From assembly GCF_052857255.1 (NCBI RefSeq), contig NC_135500.1, positions 47,365,772 to 47,429,771 on the forward strand: 64,000 nucleotides of DNA. The letters are read 5' to 3'. The position numbers and the translations under genes were made by a program. This DNA is from Amblyomma americanum (lineage: Eukaryota; Arthropoda; Arachnida; Ixodida; Ixodidae). The notes under the pieces were generated by a model. That model was not told the origin of the DNA and ran no database searches. It was given only the letters and a program-made list of their open reading frames with translations. Position 1 is the stretch's first letter. Every line of letters starts with the position of its first letter. Of this stretch, positions 42,778 to 53,154 are shown one piece after another.

Positions 42778-42895
42778 ATCGGCTGCGGCGATAGCATAGT
42801 GTTCTCGTGCAGTGGCCAGCGAAGCTGATCTGTGCGCGCCACCGCAGGTTCCAAACCCAGTCGCAATATTTTTCTTTTATTTATTTACGATTTGC
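42778..42895 (+). mobile_element. tRNA-derived SINE-like sequence
   Basis: ATAGCATAGTG (A-box-like) and GGTTCCAAACC (B-box-like) at the expected distance, then a TTTATTTATTTA tail. Degenerate; assignment is tentative. Confidence 0.4.
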
Positions 42896-45089
42896 CCAAG
42901 GTCACCCTGACGGTCAAGCTTCACACAAACTGGTGAGGCGGTTTGACCCTCGTGAAGTAGTGCTTTCGCGCCAAAAGGTTCCCATTTGCGAACTTGAAAG
43001 GAGCTGGCTGGAGTGCTATTCCTGTCACATCTTCGCAATGTCAATGTTAACCGAACAAATATCAATCTCTTTTCTGATGCAGAGAGAACACCGCATTCCT
43101 CTTGGCTAGGCCGATGTCACTTGCATGCCGCGTCACACATTATAAAAAGAGGCTTTCTCGGCGCACTTCATTCATCACGCGCCGCCAAGCGCTGACGGAG
43201 TTGAGCACGCGTGGAGCGCCAAGAGGCTTGCCTATAGCAATCGCGACTGCGGCGGCCGATCTGCGACGCCGAGGGGGAAAAAGTTTTTCATTCCGCTAAT
43301 GCAGCGCCGACAGCCGGCGCAGCGCCGCTCAGAACGGCTGAGGAGACCGAGAAAAGGACGGGGGAAAAATCGAAAAGAAAATAACCGCCGCTGATGCCCT
43401 TCGACAAGCTTTGTTCTAAAAGCTTCCGATGCTCCTGGAGGGCCTCTGCGCACGTCTACTCTGGCCCGTGGCTGCTTTCTATCCCCCTCCGCTTTTCTGT
43501 TGCAGTGGCGCCTTGCAGGAGACGGAGCTGTCGAATCTACCTTTCGATTACTCCGATGGGAGACATGGCGGGGCAGAGTTGAGCAGAGCGGGGAGAGCCA
43601 CGACAGCCTTCCTCCTCGGCCCGCAGAGCGCGCGTGCGCCAAGTCGACCGGAACCAACCTTGGCGCGAAGGATTAGCGGCGTAAATCGACAGGCTGCAAC
43701 AAATATGCCAGACTCATAGGGGGAAGTAAACAGCTAGCCGTGGCAGTACGCTTTGACGCTAGCCCTACTTCCACAGTAAAATACTCACTAAGTGTAATCG
43801 CGAGTCACCTCTATGCTGTGAAAAAGAAAAATAAAGAGCACGTTGTTCGAAGTGGAGGGCAGAAAAAGAGGGACAAAAAAGAAACGACGAGAAAGCACCA
43901 GTGCGCGCGAGAAAGAAACCTCCTCGTCGAGACAAATGGCCAATACATTAGATACACTGGCTGCATTCCCTTGCTAGCGGATATTTCCGAGCGAAGCAAA
44001 GGAATAGAGGCGGAGAACGCCGGAGCCTGAGCAGAAGGAAAATATTTCCCCTGCGTCCCGAAGACCGAAAAGCGCTCGACGGGACGACGCCGTCCCGCGT
44101 ATTTGCACTGCGAGCGGCGACAGCAGAAGAAAGCAGCTTATACGGCCTAAAAAGGGGGCTGCCTGTCTCGGAGCTTATTTACATATGAGGGCTCACTGCG
44201 CCGCCGGCTGGGTTAAGTGGCGTCGAGAACAAGTCGGCGGCGGCAGCGAAGCGCGAGGGAAACAGACGGAGAGTCGACGGCGAAGAAAACGCGACGCCCG
44301 ACTGGCAGGCGGTGCGCGGGCCCTGCGTTGTTTTCCCAGGGCATATATACGCAGGAACGCAGCAGCAGCTCAGGATTGTTTGCCCCCCTCCCGCCTCGTC
44401 CCGGAGCGCTCCTGCAATCTGCCAAAGAAGAGCCTCTGCAGAGAGGGCGTGATTGAAGCCTCCTTATCTTTCCGCGGCCCTTGCTATCGGCCGCGCATGC
44501 AGTAGCAGCGCCGCTTCAGGCAGCAGCGGCGGCGGCGGCGGCGGCGCAATTTCGCTACGCCGAAGAGGACACGAATCGTGTGATTGGAAGCGGCATTAGG
44601 ACGGCTTCGGGACGCCGTATAACGAATTGGGAATCTGTGCGAGGGGCCAGTCGCAAGGATGAGCAATTCGAGACGCCCAGAAGGAAGGCAGCGCGCTGCA
44701 GTCGGGCCTAAAGACGCCTTCTGCGCTGTTTTCGCCGGGAAATTCGCTAAAGCTCGCGGAGGAGATTGCATCGCCCTCATTTACACCGAGAATACGGGAC
44801 TTGTAAGGCTAGCGGCTTGGTGCCCCTCCGAGCTGAATGTGATCCTGCCTAAGAAAATAATGCGATTAGCTTCCGTTAGCAATCCATGTGTTCCTACAGC
44901 GCAATCGAGGAAACCTTGCCCGCATGGATGGCTGGGTGGGTCCCCTTCAAAACTCGGCGGTGGCAGTTGCCAGCATGGTCTGGTTTTTTCTTTATATTTG
45001 TTTAATGGTGCTGCAAATCGCTCTATAAAATCACCATTTCATGGACATGCAGTTTTAATCCTACGCTTCTAAGTTTATGTCACCTCTCT
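42896..45089. other. GC-rich region with possible promoter-like words
   Basis: CpG-rich, particularly 43.2-44.8 kb. A TATATATA word at 44342-44350 is followed by CAGCAGCAGC. A (CGG)n tract of about seven units lies at 44526-44547. Several frames up to 141 codons exist on both strands (for example minus 43657-43232), without recognisable domains. It may hold a host promoter or first exon; not demonstrable. Confidence 0.35.
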
Positions 45090-45365
45090 GGTTTTGAGCC
45101 ACCAATCCTCCAATGGCTTTTTACTAACTTTCGCCGCACATTCATTGATATTACCATTGTTACCTCTAAACACTATAGCCCTTGGTACAGTGATTGTACC
45201 TGCTTCCACATCCGGGTGGACACCATAAGATGTTCAATTGTTTCTACGGATTTATCACAAATACAAATACCAGCGCGTTCTAAGACACGCTGACCTAGCT
45301 TCATAGAGCCGGGCACTGCCTCTTGAGTTATCATAAAACGCTTCCTTCCTGATCTGCCTTTTCCA

Positions 45366-45437
<72 letters not shown>

Positions 45438-45945
45438 CTGCACTGTGCTTCTTTTCCACTGAATCTATCCATTTTTTACCTTCGGCGTTTTTAACCTGTC
45501 GTTTAATGCTCTTTCTTTCTCCGTCCTCGTGTCTGGCATACTTACTGCTTAGCTTCCTAGTTCTTTTCCGCCATTGTGAGTCAACGCTCTTTCTGTACAG
45601 GTATTTAAATACCTTAGCTGCCCACCTTTTATCGTTCAATTTCCTCAAGCGTTCTTCGTATAGTATTTTACTGTGCGATTCCAGTGCTTCGAACGATGCC
45701 TGCAGCCCATATCCCCCTGTACTGCATCGTTTGCAGTTTTCCCGTGGGCACCTAGTGCTATTCTTACAACAGCTCTCTGATTTACTTCTAATCTCGACTG
45801 AAAGTCTTCGCCAGCATAACTGGAGCCAGTGCCACTCGATCGCTTCCATTTCTTCTGACCTCGCGCGGCCAAGGCTGATCGCCGATGCCGAGGACGTCCA
45901 GAGTAGTGCACTGAAAAACAAAAATACGCCTTTATGAAAATAAAA
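45090..45945 (-). pseudogene. LINE ORF2 C-terminal region with TA array inside
   Basis: The minus strand reads a block like VRIALGAHGKTANDAVQGDMG (in one frame), then RLRKLNDKRWAAKVFKYLYRKSV and QWRKRTRKLSSKY (45700-45560), and after the TA array RKRFMITQEAVPG in one frame and YDNSRGSARLYEAR in another, then ETIEHLM near 45220. I recognise this as the C-terminal part of a tick LINE polyprotein whose end carries a Cys-His segment. It is broken by stops and frameshifts. Clade not determined. Confidence 0.55.
45367..45434. repeat. (TA)n microsatellite inside LINE coding sequence
   Basis: About 34 TA repeats, read in frame as alternating Tyr-Ile on the minus strand, so a 207-codon frame crosses it. 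It lies between two conserved blocks of the LINE C-terminal region. Confidence 0.9.
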
Positions 45946-45977
45946 ACAAAGCAATCTGTCCTAAGCTCACTTTCTTT

Positions 45978-46034
45978 TGTAAAAGGGAGAGGACAGCTCA
46001 CTCCCTTTTTACTCATCTGTTTTATAAAGTGTGG
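45978..46034. mobile_element. Half of a TA-type MITE related to that at 15.5 kb
   Basis: AAAAGGGAGAGGACAG, CTCCCTTTTTACTC and TTATAAAGTGTG resemble the right half of 15542-15660. The left half is not recognisable. Confidence 0.5.
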
Positions 46035-46116
46035 CCTTCAAAGAGGGCTGTAGCATTCTTTTCCTCGCCTACGCTTCGCCTATAAAATCATTAGCACAGT
46101 CTGCAATACGAAGTTA

Positions 46117-46182
46117 TCACCATCATCGTAATTAGGCCTGCTCTAGGACAAACGCCTCCTCCACCGGCCTCCAGTTATGTCT
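46117..46182 (-). mobile_element. RTE 3'-end remnant
   Basis: TCACCATCATCGTAATTAGGCC and CTCTAGGACAAACGCCTCC resemble the CATCATCATCAG..CTGCAGGGCAAAGGC 3' terminus of RTE elements. About 65 bp remain. Confidence 0.5.
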
Positions 46183-46255
46183 GTCTGCGATATATACGCA
46201 GGGAAGCTACCTCTAGCTATGTATTGTTCAGGTTTATCGGGGTATACGGCGTTTA

Positions 46256-46490
46256 CCCGCCGCGGTGGTTCAGTGGCTTTGGCGTTCGCTGCTGATCCCA
46301 AGGTCGCGGGCTCGAATCCGGCTGCGCGGCAGCTGCAATTCGATGCCGGTGATGCCGATGTAAAAACGCCCGTGCGCTGTGCGATGTCAGTTCAAGTTCA
46401 AGAACCCCAGGAGGTCTAAATTGATCCGGCTCCCTCCACTACGGCCTTTCCGAGCCCGAGTCGCTTTGGCACGTCAAGTCCCACATACCA
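46256..46490 (+). mobile_element. tRNA-derived tick SINE, second subfamily
   Basis: Head CCGCCGCGGTGGTTCAGTGG (A-box) and GGCTCGAATCC (B-box), then a body with AAAACGCCCGTGCGCTGTG and AAGAACCCCAGGAGGTC. It shares structure with the Ruka-like copies but has a different linker (AAAAACGCCC). The only tRNA-headed copy of this kind on the plus strand here. Confidence 0.8.
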
Positions 46491-47014
46491 TACTGTATAT
46501 ATACGGCGCATGGTATTGGGGAAGAGTGAGCCAAATCGCGACATTGTCATTTAGCGCCAACCAAACTTATAAACGCGCAATAAAATGAATTTCATTCTTA
46601 GGTGAACTGACCCACCACATACGCACTGAAACTAAACTTAACTCATACGTGCCTAAACTTCAGGAAATAAAAACAACATATATCTATATATGAACTGTTT
46701 ACTTCACTCCAGAATTTAGAATCATACCTATATTCACTTAGATTTTTTTCTCAACAACGAGTTTTGAACCGTCCTACTGTGCAGGACACCAAGAAAATTC
46801 ATAACATATTTTGTGTGGTAAAGCTTGAAACAAAAGGGCTAAAAAAATGCATCTGAGCTTAGCGCTTCGAAATGCTGCTCAGCAGAATAACGTCTAGCTG
46901 GAATGGTCGGTGCACTCTGCAGAAGAGAGGACAGCCCTCACGAAAGAGAAAAAAAATGGGCAGAAACACTTAACACCGCTTAAGTCTTGAGTAGTCGGAC
47001 CTGCCTACATTGCC
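46491..47014. other. Unassigned
   Basis: AT-rich, with no recognised feature. Confidence 0.35.
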
Positions 47015-47757
47015 TTGCTAGGTCACTCACGAGATGAACTGCAAAGCATGGTGAATGACTTAGACAAGGAGAGCAAAACGGTTGGTCTAAAAATTAGTAC
47101 GGAGAAAACAAAAGTAATGTTCAGCGGCCTCGGAAGGGAACAGCAGTTCACAATTGGTAGCAGGTAGTGACCGCTGACCCTGATTACGAAAGCGAAATAA
47201 CTAAAACAATAAGAATGAGGTACAGCGCATATGGCAGCAGGTTCTCTCGGATCATGTATGGCAGTTTACCGATATCCCTCAAGAGAACAGTATACAAAAG
47301 CTGTGTCTTACCGGTAATAACCTACGGGGCAGAAACATGGAAGCTAACCAAAAGGGTTAAGCTTAATTTAAGGACAACGCAGCGAGCTATGGAAAGGAAA
47401 ATGATAGGTGCAACATTAAGAGATTGAAAGAGGGCAGAGTGAGTGTGGGAACAAATGTAAGAGCATGACATCCTGGTCTAAAATCAAGAGGAAGAAATGG
47501 ACCTAGGCAGGGCGTGTAATGCGAAGGCAAGATAATAATCGCTGGTCCTTTAGGGCAACGGAGTGGATTCCAAGAGAAGGCAAGCGTATAGCGGGGGACG
47601 GCAGAAAGTTAGGTGGGCGGATGATATTATGAAGATTTCGGGGATGGGCTGGGCCCAGCCGGCACAGGGCAGGGTTAATTGGAGGGATAGGGATATTGGA
47701 GAGACCAATGCCCTGCAGTTGGCGCAGTCAGGCTGATGATGATGATAATAACGACTT
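47015..47757 (+). mobile_element. RTE-type LINE, 3' part
   Basis: Encodes the RTE C-terminal region: LLGHSRDELQSMVNDL and KTKVMFSGLGREQQFTIGS (47015-47163), a stop, then DPDYESEITKTIRMRYSAYG, SCVLPVITYGAETWKLTKR, ERKMIGATLRD (47167-47427) and frame-broken end. The 3' end is GTCAGGCTGATGATGATGAT. 5'-truncated. It is a member of the same family as the copies at 31-36 and 58-61 kb. Confidence 0.85.
47167..47427 (+). pseudogene. RTE RT C-terminal fragment
   Basis: An 87-codon open piece with the RTE thumb/C-terminal blocks, without catalytic motifs. A stop in its upstream codons and a TGA after RD end it. Confidence 0.8.
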
Positions 47758-48005
47758 GTGGGAATGCGAAAGCATTGCTGTCCCTCGGTGCATTGTTTAC
47801 GCATAATGTTTGTACATGGTCAAATGTCCAGGGGAATGTCCCAACGTGAAGCAGATTTGATATAGGGGACTAATTACTCGTGGACATCTACCCAAGCGCA
47901 ACTATGCGGCTACAAAGGAAGGCTATGCACCTTTCTCAGAAACTTCGCAGTTAACGAAAAATTCGTCCTGGTCCGGAGTTCGAACCCAGGACCACCGCTG
48001 CATGG
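47758..48005 (-). mobile_element. tRNA-derived repeat, reverse orientation
   Basis: GGTCCGGAGTTCGAACCCAGGACC near 47969-47992 is a B-box in reverse. The body holds TTCGCAGTTAACGAAAAATTC and GTGGACATCTACC, a sequence I associate with an abundant tick repeat. It begins near an ATGCGAAAGCAT palindrome (47763-47774). The A-box side is truncated at about 48005. Confidence 0.5.
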
Positions 48006-49567
48006 CAGCGCTCCTGAAAGGGGCAGCTGTCAGGCTTGTGGTCTTTTTTTTTGCTTGTTCCATCTATGATTATTATACTGGGCCTCAAAACAATATAGTC
48101 ACCATCACCAGCATAAGTACGTCTACTGTAGGCCAGAGGCTCTGTCACATGCCCATCGTCCTGTGCTTGCTGCTGCAACTCTACGCCCGCAAACGTTCTA
48201 ATCCCAACCACCGATTACAGTTTCTGCCACCCCCGATGCAAAGGAATGATTGAGCGCTGGTACTGGACGACCGTGCCCTTCGGACTAGCATGCATAGATT
48301 TAAAAATTGGGCTATGGTGTGTAAATTGGACAATCATGGTCTCACTAATGCACGCCGGTCATTACAACCTACACTTCACAGCCATGACCAGTTAGAAAAC
48401 AGAGACCGTTGAACAGGTACATGGCAGCTCACAGGCTCAGTTGTCACTGCTGGCTTCTTGCACATGCATCTGCTGCGAATTATATCTCTCATCCAAATGG
48501 TTCATCTATTTCCTACCGCTACAGAAAGAAATATAATAGCGCTAGTCCCCCGTACTTTCACTGGTTAGAAAGACGGCCGGATTCTTTCAAGGGAAACCGA
48601 CCGAACGGTGAGGTGACCGCATGACTGCAGGGCGCTCCGATTAATGGCTGCGTTCGGTCATCTAGTCAAGCATAGCGATGCAGCCCCGAAGCTTCAGCCT
48701 CCTCCGGTGCTAATACCGCTGCACGGAACAGGAGCGGAAGGAGATGGATAGAGGGGCGCTTGTGTGCACGCGGCCGGCCTACCAAGTGCGCGTCCGCCGC
48801 TCAGCGAAGACAGATCCCGCTCAACAAAGTCCCTCCGCCCGCCAATATGTTCGGGCGCCTTCCGATACGGCGCACTCGACGTCGACGAGAGCGCGTAAAG
48901 CCGGATTAAGCGAGCCTTAAATCAAAACGCGCGCGCCATCGCTTCCCCTCCGGCGGTTCCCGAAAAGGCGCGCTCCGGCGTAACGCGATTTGCGCCCAGG
49001 TGCGGCAGAGCGCCTTCCTGCGACGTCAGCGGGACGTGGGGGCGTCGCCTTTTATGGCCCGAGAGATGCGCTCAGTTTCCCCCGCGAAGACGCGCTTAGG
49101 AAGACAGGAGAACGAACGGCGGCCCCCTTAAGCGCCGCCTTGTTTCTTACCGAAGCCGAAAAAGAAAAGAGAAATACAAACATGCCACAATTATTGCTAC
49201 CTAGGCGGATCTCCTATCCAGAGAGCAGCTGCAACAAGCTGAAAGTTGATTTTTTTTTTCGACGCGACCCACAACTGTGACGCTCAGATTACAAACCTCT
49301 CCGTCTAGAATGCTCGCAACGGTAGCAGCCCTTCAGTGCCGTCGAGGTGTCTTCATTCTAAGTCCCGACAGGGATCCACATAACTGTGGTGGTGGCGTAA
49401 CTCCTAACACCACCTCAACTCAGCGCAGCCCAGACCCGCAGCGTCCTCCTTCGCACCTGCCTCTCATCCCTGCTGCCCCACATCTGGCGCTAAACGAGCC
49501 CAGTCCCAGTGGCCCGTCCATATACCAACCCCTCGCTTGCTGTACAGTGGCTGCTGTCGGACCATTT
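48006..49567. other. Unassigned, CpG-rich middle part
   Basis: 48.7-49.2 kb is CpG-rich (many CGCG words). The 96-codon frames at 48990 and 49277 have no recognisable domain. No repeat identified. Confidence 0.4.
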
Positions 49568-49607
49568 ATGTATTAAGAAAGGAGCGCCGACCGGAGGGGG
49601 TTGTTAC

Positions 49608-49647
49608 TACAAAGACGTTTCGGCTTCCGTACGGGAGCCATGATTAC
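49608..49647 (-). ncRNA. Degenerate hammerhead-ribozyme-like motif, left arm
   Basis: On the minus strand: altered core CAGTAATCA, stem II GGCTCCC-GTAC-GGAAGCC (one mismatch), GAAA, C, loop GTCTTT and GTA. It mirrors the right-arm motif. Confidence 0.35.
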
Positions 49648-49662
49648 TGAGCCTCGAGACGA

Positions 49663-49914
49663 TTGAGGGACACCAAGAACGACGTCAGGAACAAGACGAC
49701 TGCATCTAACCCGTTTGCGGAACACGTGGACGCCGCGACGCACAAAATATCCTGGGAAGAAGCATCAGTCATCGCAAGAGAACCGAATTGGCTCTCACAT
49801 CGATATCTGGAACCCCTGATAACCGAAACAACAAAAAGAACCCTTAAGCACAACGCAGGCAATCTCCCGCCTACGCAGGCAAGATGCCTGGGGCGATTTC
49901 TGCGGCGCACATAA
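49663..49914 (+). pseudogene. Penelope-like endonuclease C-terminal fragment
   Basis: The frame reads AEHVDAATHKISWEEASVIA, REPNWLSHRYLEPLIT and KHNAGNLPPT, a block I associate with the region after the GIY-YIG core in Penelope elements (AEH..HKI.WE....EREP....R..LE..I). 83 codons, open to a stop at 49912-49914. The GIY-YIG core itself is missing. Confidence 0.6.
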
Positions 49915-49940
49915 GCTTTGTGCTTTGGGCTTTCCGCCCA

Positions 49941-49980
49941 GTGATCGAGGCTTCCGCATGGAAGCCGAAACGTCTTCGTA
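49941..49980 (+). ncRNA. Degenerate hammerhead-ribozyme-like motif, right arm
   Basis: GTGATCGA (where CTGATGA is expected), stem II GGCTTCC-GCAT-GGAAGCC (49949-49966), GAAA (49967-49970), C, a 6-base loop GTCTTC and GTA (49978-49980). Core bases are changed, so cleavage is doubtful. Confidence 0.4.
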
Positions 49981-50020
49981 TTAACAACAACCTTTGGTCG
50001 CCGTTCCTTTCTTAATACAT

Positions 50021-51289
50021 GGATCTTCTACCCGACCAGACGAGTTTTCGTCCAACGTTACATTTCGATGTCCAACCATCTGTAATAAAATTCGTTTCTC
50101 TCTTTCTCCGCAGACGGCGGCGGAGCCCGTCTGCTGAATTCCCTTGCGAGCAGAAAGCGAATGTTTTATAATGGCGATATGGAGCGCGATATATTATGTA
50201 AGGAGCCATGCGAGACCCAAAGCAATGTACCCGAGCACAGCGCCTCATCCCCGCGGCTTTCCACACAACTCTCGCCGAGTGGCGATGCTCGGCACGCACC
50301 AATGCTGATGCTCATCAGGGTGCCTAGCAAGCTACTGTTTTCAAGTTCTGACTTTTCCTCCCTTACTGTAAATGAGACAGCATTCAGGCTGTCGTCTTGC
50401 GAAAACCACCGTGCTTCTCCGTAACGAAATTGCCTGATTGGTCGAGAAGGTCGTGACGTCATCAGCACCGTGAAATTTGAAAATCTGAAGACTAAAATGT
50501 TCGAGTACCTTGCATTAGATTATCAAATAGAATTATAAATACTAACCCGACACATTGATCCACGTTAATCCACCGAATAATTCCCACTAATACATCTTAA
50601 CCGACAATCAAATCACGACTAACGAGCAATAAAAATCCTCGGCATGTAGAAGAGGGAAGGTTTTCAAAGAACTGCATGAAATATTATTTCTTAATTTGTT
50701 CGAACAACGCGAGATTCGAATCAAGCTGCCTAACAAGAAAAACAGCGTAACGCCTGAGGGTACTCATTAAGGGGCTGTGAAGGGGGCTCTAACAAAGTTG
50801 CGGCATGCCGGGAATAATGAAGCACGCCGCTTCACGAATAGTGTCCAGCAAGGATTTTTTAAATGCTGTTTGTAGAAGCTGAGTTATCTATAGTTAAAAT
50901 TTGAATTTCAGCGTCTTCGCGCCTTTCCCTCTCGTAACTTTTTGCACACTGGAAGGTAGGCGCTCCTTCGCCGACCCTCATCTGGGAGCGGAGCTTCCCG
51001 ACCCACCGGAGCTAAGCGGTTTATTGCCTGACGTCTGAAAGAATCTAACCAATGGCCACCTCTCGCCATGTCTACGGAGATGCGGGGACGGAGGAGGGAG
51101 CGAGCATGAAAAAAGTCGCTGGGAAGGGCTAGCCAACTTTTACGGGTGATTGTGGGTCGTGTGCTGCGCGTAGAAGGGTATTATTTGGCTCTGGGTTTCA
51201 TGGCAACGGAGTGCAGCGATTAAGTGAGTTAATGTGCTCTCCTCGGAAGGCGTTTGAGAGCCCGTTTAAGGTATGAAATTACCTTAATT
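50021..51289. other. Unassigned
   Basis: AT-rich around 50,480-50,700, CpG-richer around 50,900-51,150. Open frames (50161-50424 and its shadow) are not recognisable. Confidence 0.35.
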
Positions 51290-52075
51290 TACACATGCTC
51301 AGTTCACTCTACTACGATTTCATCCATAGTCATATTAACTACTGTACATCTTGGGGAAACACCTGCGGAGCACACATTCACCGCTACAACAGATACAGAA
51401 TCAATCCATACGCATTATTACCTTCAATAACTATTTATGTAGTGCTGAACCCTTACTGCAGGCTCTAAAGATCCTAGGGGTTTCATCCATGGTTCATTAT
51501 TCCCTTGGCATTCTCATCTTTAAGTTAACGAAAGGATCACTTCCCATTCCGATAACTAATAATATCCAATTTCCTCGGCGAAGCTTCACTCGCTTCTAAT
51601 GCAAAAACAACTTCTTACTACCGAAGCCTAGCGCTAACTACGGCATATTAAAGTAAATTTCTCTGCCTCATTTTTGTGGACTTCATTACCACTTGGTATA
51701 AACCAATCATCTAGCATTCATGCTTTCAAGCATAGTTTCGTACATTTCTTCAGTCGCGATAAACAACTGCTTTCATTGATTGAGCATACAAACCACTCAC
51801 TTGAATTGTATTCCTCTGTTTAAGCATTTATGAACATTTATTAAAATTATGTCTCGTTTACAGTTCCATCATTTTACATTTATGCGCGTTTTACTAATTA
51901 CTTTATGCAATCAGTTTCAGTTTTATCCGCTGTTTGTTTTTAATCGTTTTTTGCACGTTTGTAACAGGAGATCCCCTGTGCAGCTGTTTCGCTTTGGGAC
52001 CTCCTCCTACATTGATCAAATATGTGTACGCATTGATTGGTCGTTTAAAACAAACTGATTCTGATTCTGAATCAT
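51290..52075 (+). mobile_element. LINE 3' end, different clade, with TGATTC tail
   Basis: Reads HSHINYCTSWGNTCG, RYRIN/IQNQSIRIITFNNYL and ILGVSSMVHYSLGILIFKLTKG, in shifting frames from 51310 to 51600: an RT C-terminal region of Jockey/CR1-like type. A long 3' part follows and ends in GATTCTGATTCTGAATC (about 52058-52075), unlike the AAAT tails of the other LINEs. 5'-truncated. Confidence 0.65.
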
Positions 52076-53154
52076 ATTTTATGTGGAAAGAGCCGCGAGG
52101 AGTTCGCTACGTTGATTGAGTTAGTGCAGTAGCACCTGACCTGTATTATAATACAAGTATTGTGTTCTCTAGGGGCATGACTGTACGTACGCCGATTTTT
52201 GTAGACTGTTGTCATGACCAGTATACTTGCACCTGGTATATGTAATTCATGCATTATTGCGTTGCTACGGGCAAAACTGCTTTGCATGTTCGTTTTCTAG
52301 ACTGCTGTTACGGCCTGTATAGTTGTAAATAACCCACTGCGATCTGAGTCCTGGAGAAGACTGATAATATGCTAAATAAAGAAATCGACCAAATAATCCC
52401 CCCCCCCCCCCCCCCAACCACCTTAGTCGAACACTACAATTCCAGCTAACCCACCTTAAAAGCGTGGAACTACTTCCAGAACTTGAGGGGCCCTTTGAAA
52501 TTTTGGAAGTGGGCCAACTTCTATCGCATTTTCCTCTTTAAGCATGTAGTTAGGAATGCTCCCAAATTGTTTCAGTCGAAAATCCCTGACGAACGAGTAA
52601 AAACGGAGTGGTCATGACAGCATGCATGGTCCATTCACAGCAAAAAGCTATTTACTGGAACTGCATGCAATTGCGGGAATGAAAACAGATCTGCTCGTCC
52701 TGTTTAGAAGAGCTGTTTTCTTTTTTTTTTAAGCTAGACCATTTTTGATCTGACTAATGAAGAAACGGTTGCTTTTTCTTTTCCACCTCTCTAATAAGGG
52801 TGACTGCCCTCTTCACTTTTTTTTCAGCATCTGATGTTTCCAGTAAGTCGGTGCGAATATCAATCTTTTTTTTGAAGCGGGTAGGAGTAATATTAATTGC
52901 CTCCAAATGCAATCCAATATTCTCAAGTAAATGAGATATCAAAACAGATAGTTAAAACTAAAAGAGAAATGCGTCTCCCCAAAACACATCGATAAAAAAT
53001 TATTGCAAACAAATTATTCTTCCAGACTTCCAACAAGGTGCTCTATGCTGCCTACCGAAGCATCGGCGTACACAGGGTAGAAACAAGGTGGCTTTCACAA
53101 AAAGTGCCAGCTTCTGGTGAGCCTGCCATCATAGCTCGAACAACCGGGCAACTA
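52076..53154. other. Unassigned, with 18-C run
   Basis: A run of 18 C lies at 52398-52415. A poly-T near 52720-52730. No gene or known repeat was recognised. Confidence 0.4.

Larger units (their letters stand above)
49568..50020 (+). mobile_element. Penelope-like 3' remnant between hammerhead-like inverted arms
   Basis: A 72-bp sequence (49568-49639) is repeated in reverse at 49949-50020, about 80-85% identical by eye. Between them lies the tail of a GIY-YIG-type nuclease frame. Each arm has a stem GGCTTCC/GGAAGCC with a 4-base loop, followed by GAAAC and GTA: the layout of the minimal hammerhead ribozymes known from Penelope-like terminal repeats. See findings. This is a different Penelope lineage from the one at 20.6-23.1 kb. 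Confidence 0.6.

Noticed and set aside
39071..45434. CRISPR array
   Set aside because: The repeats are microsatellites or 500-bp satellite units, and this is eukaryotic DNA.
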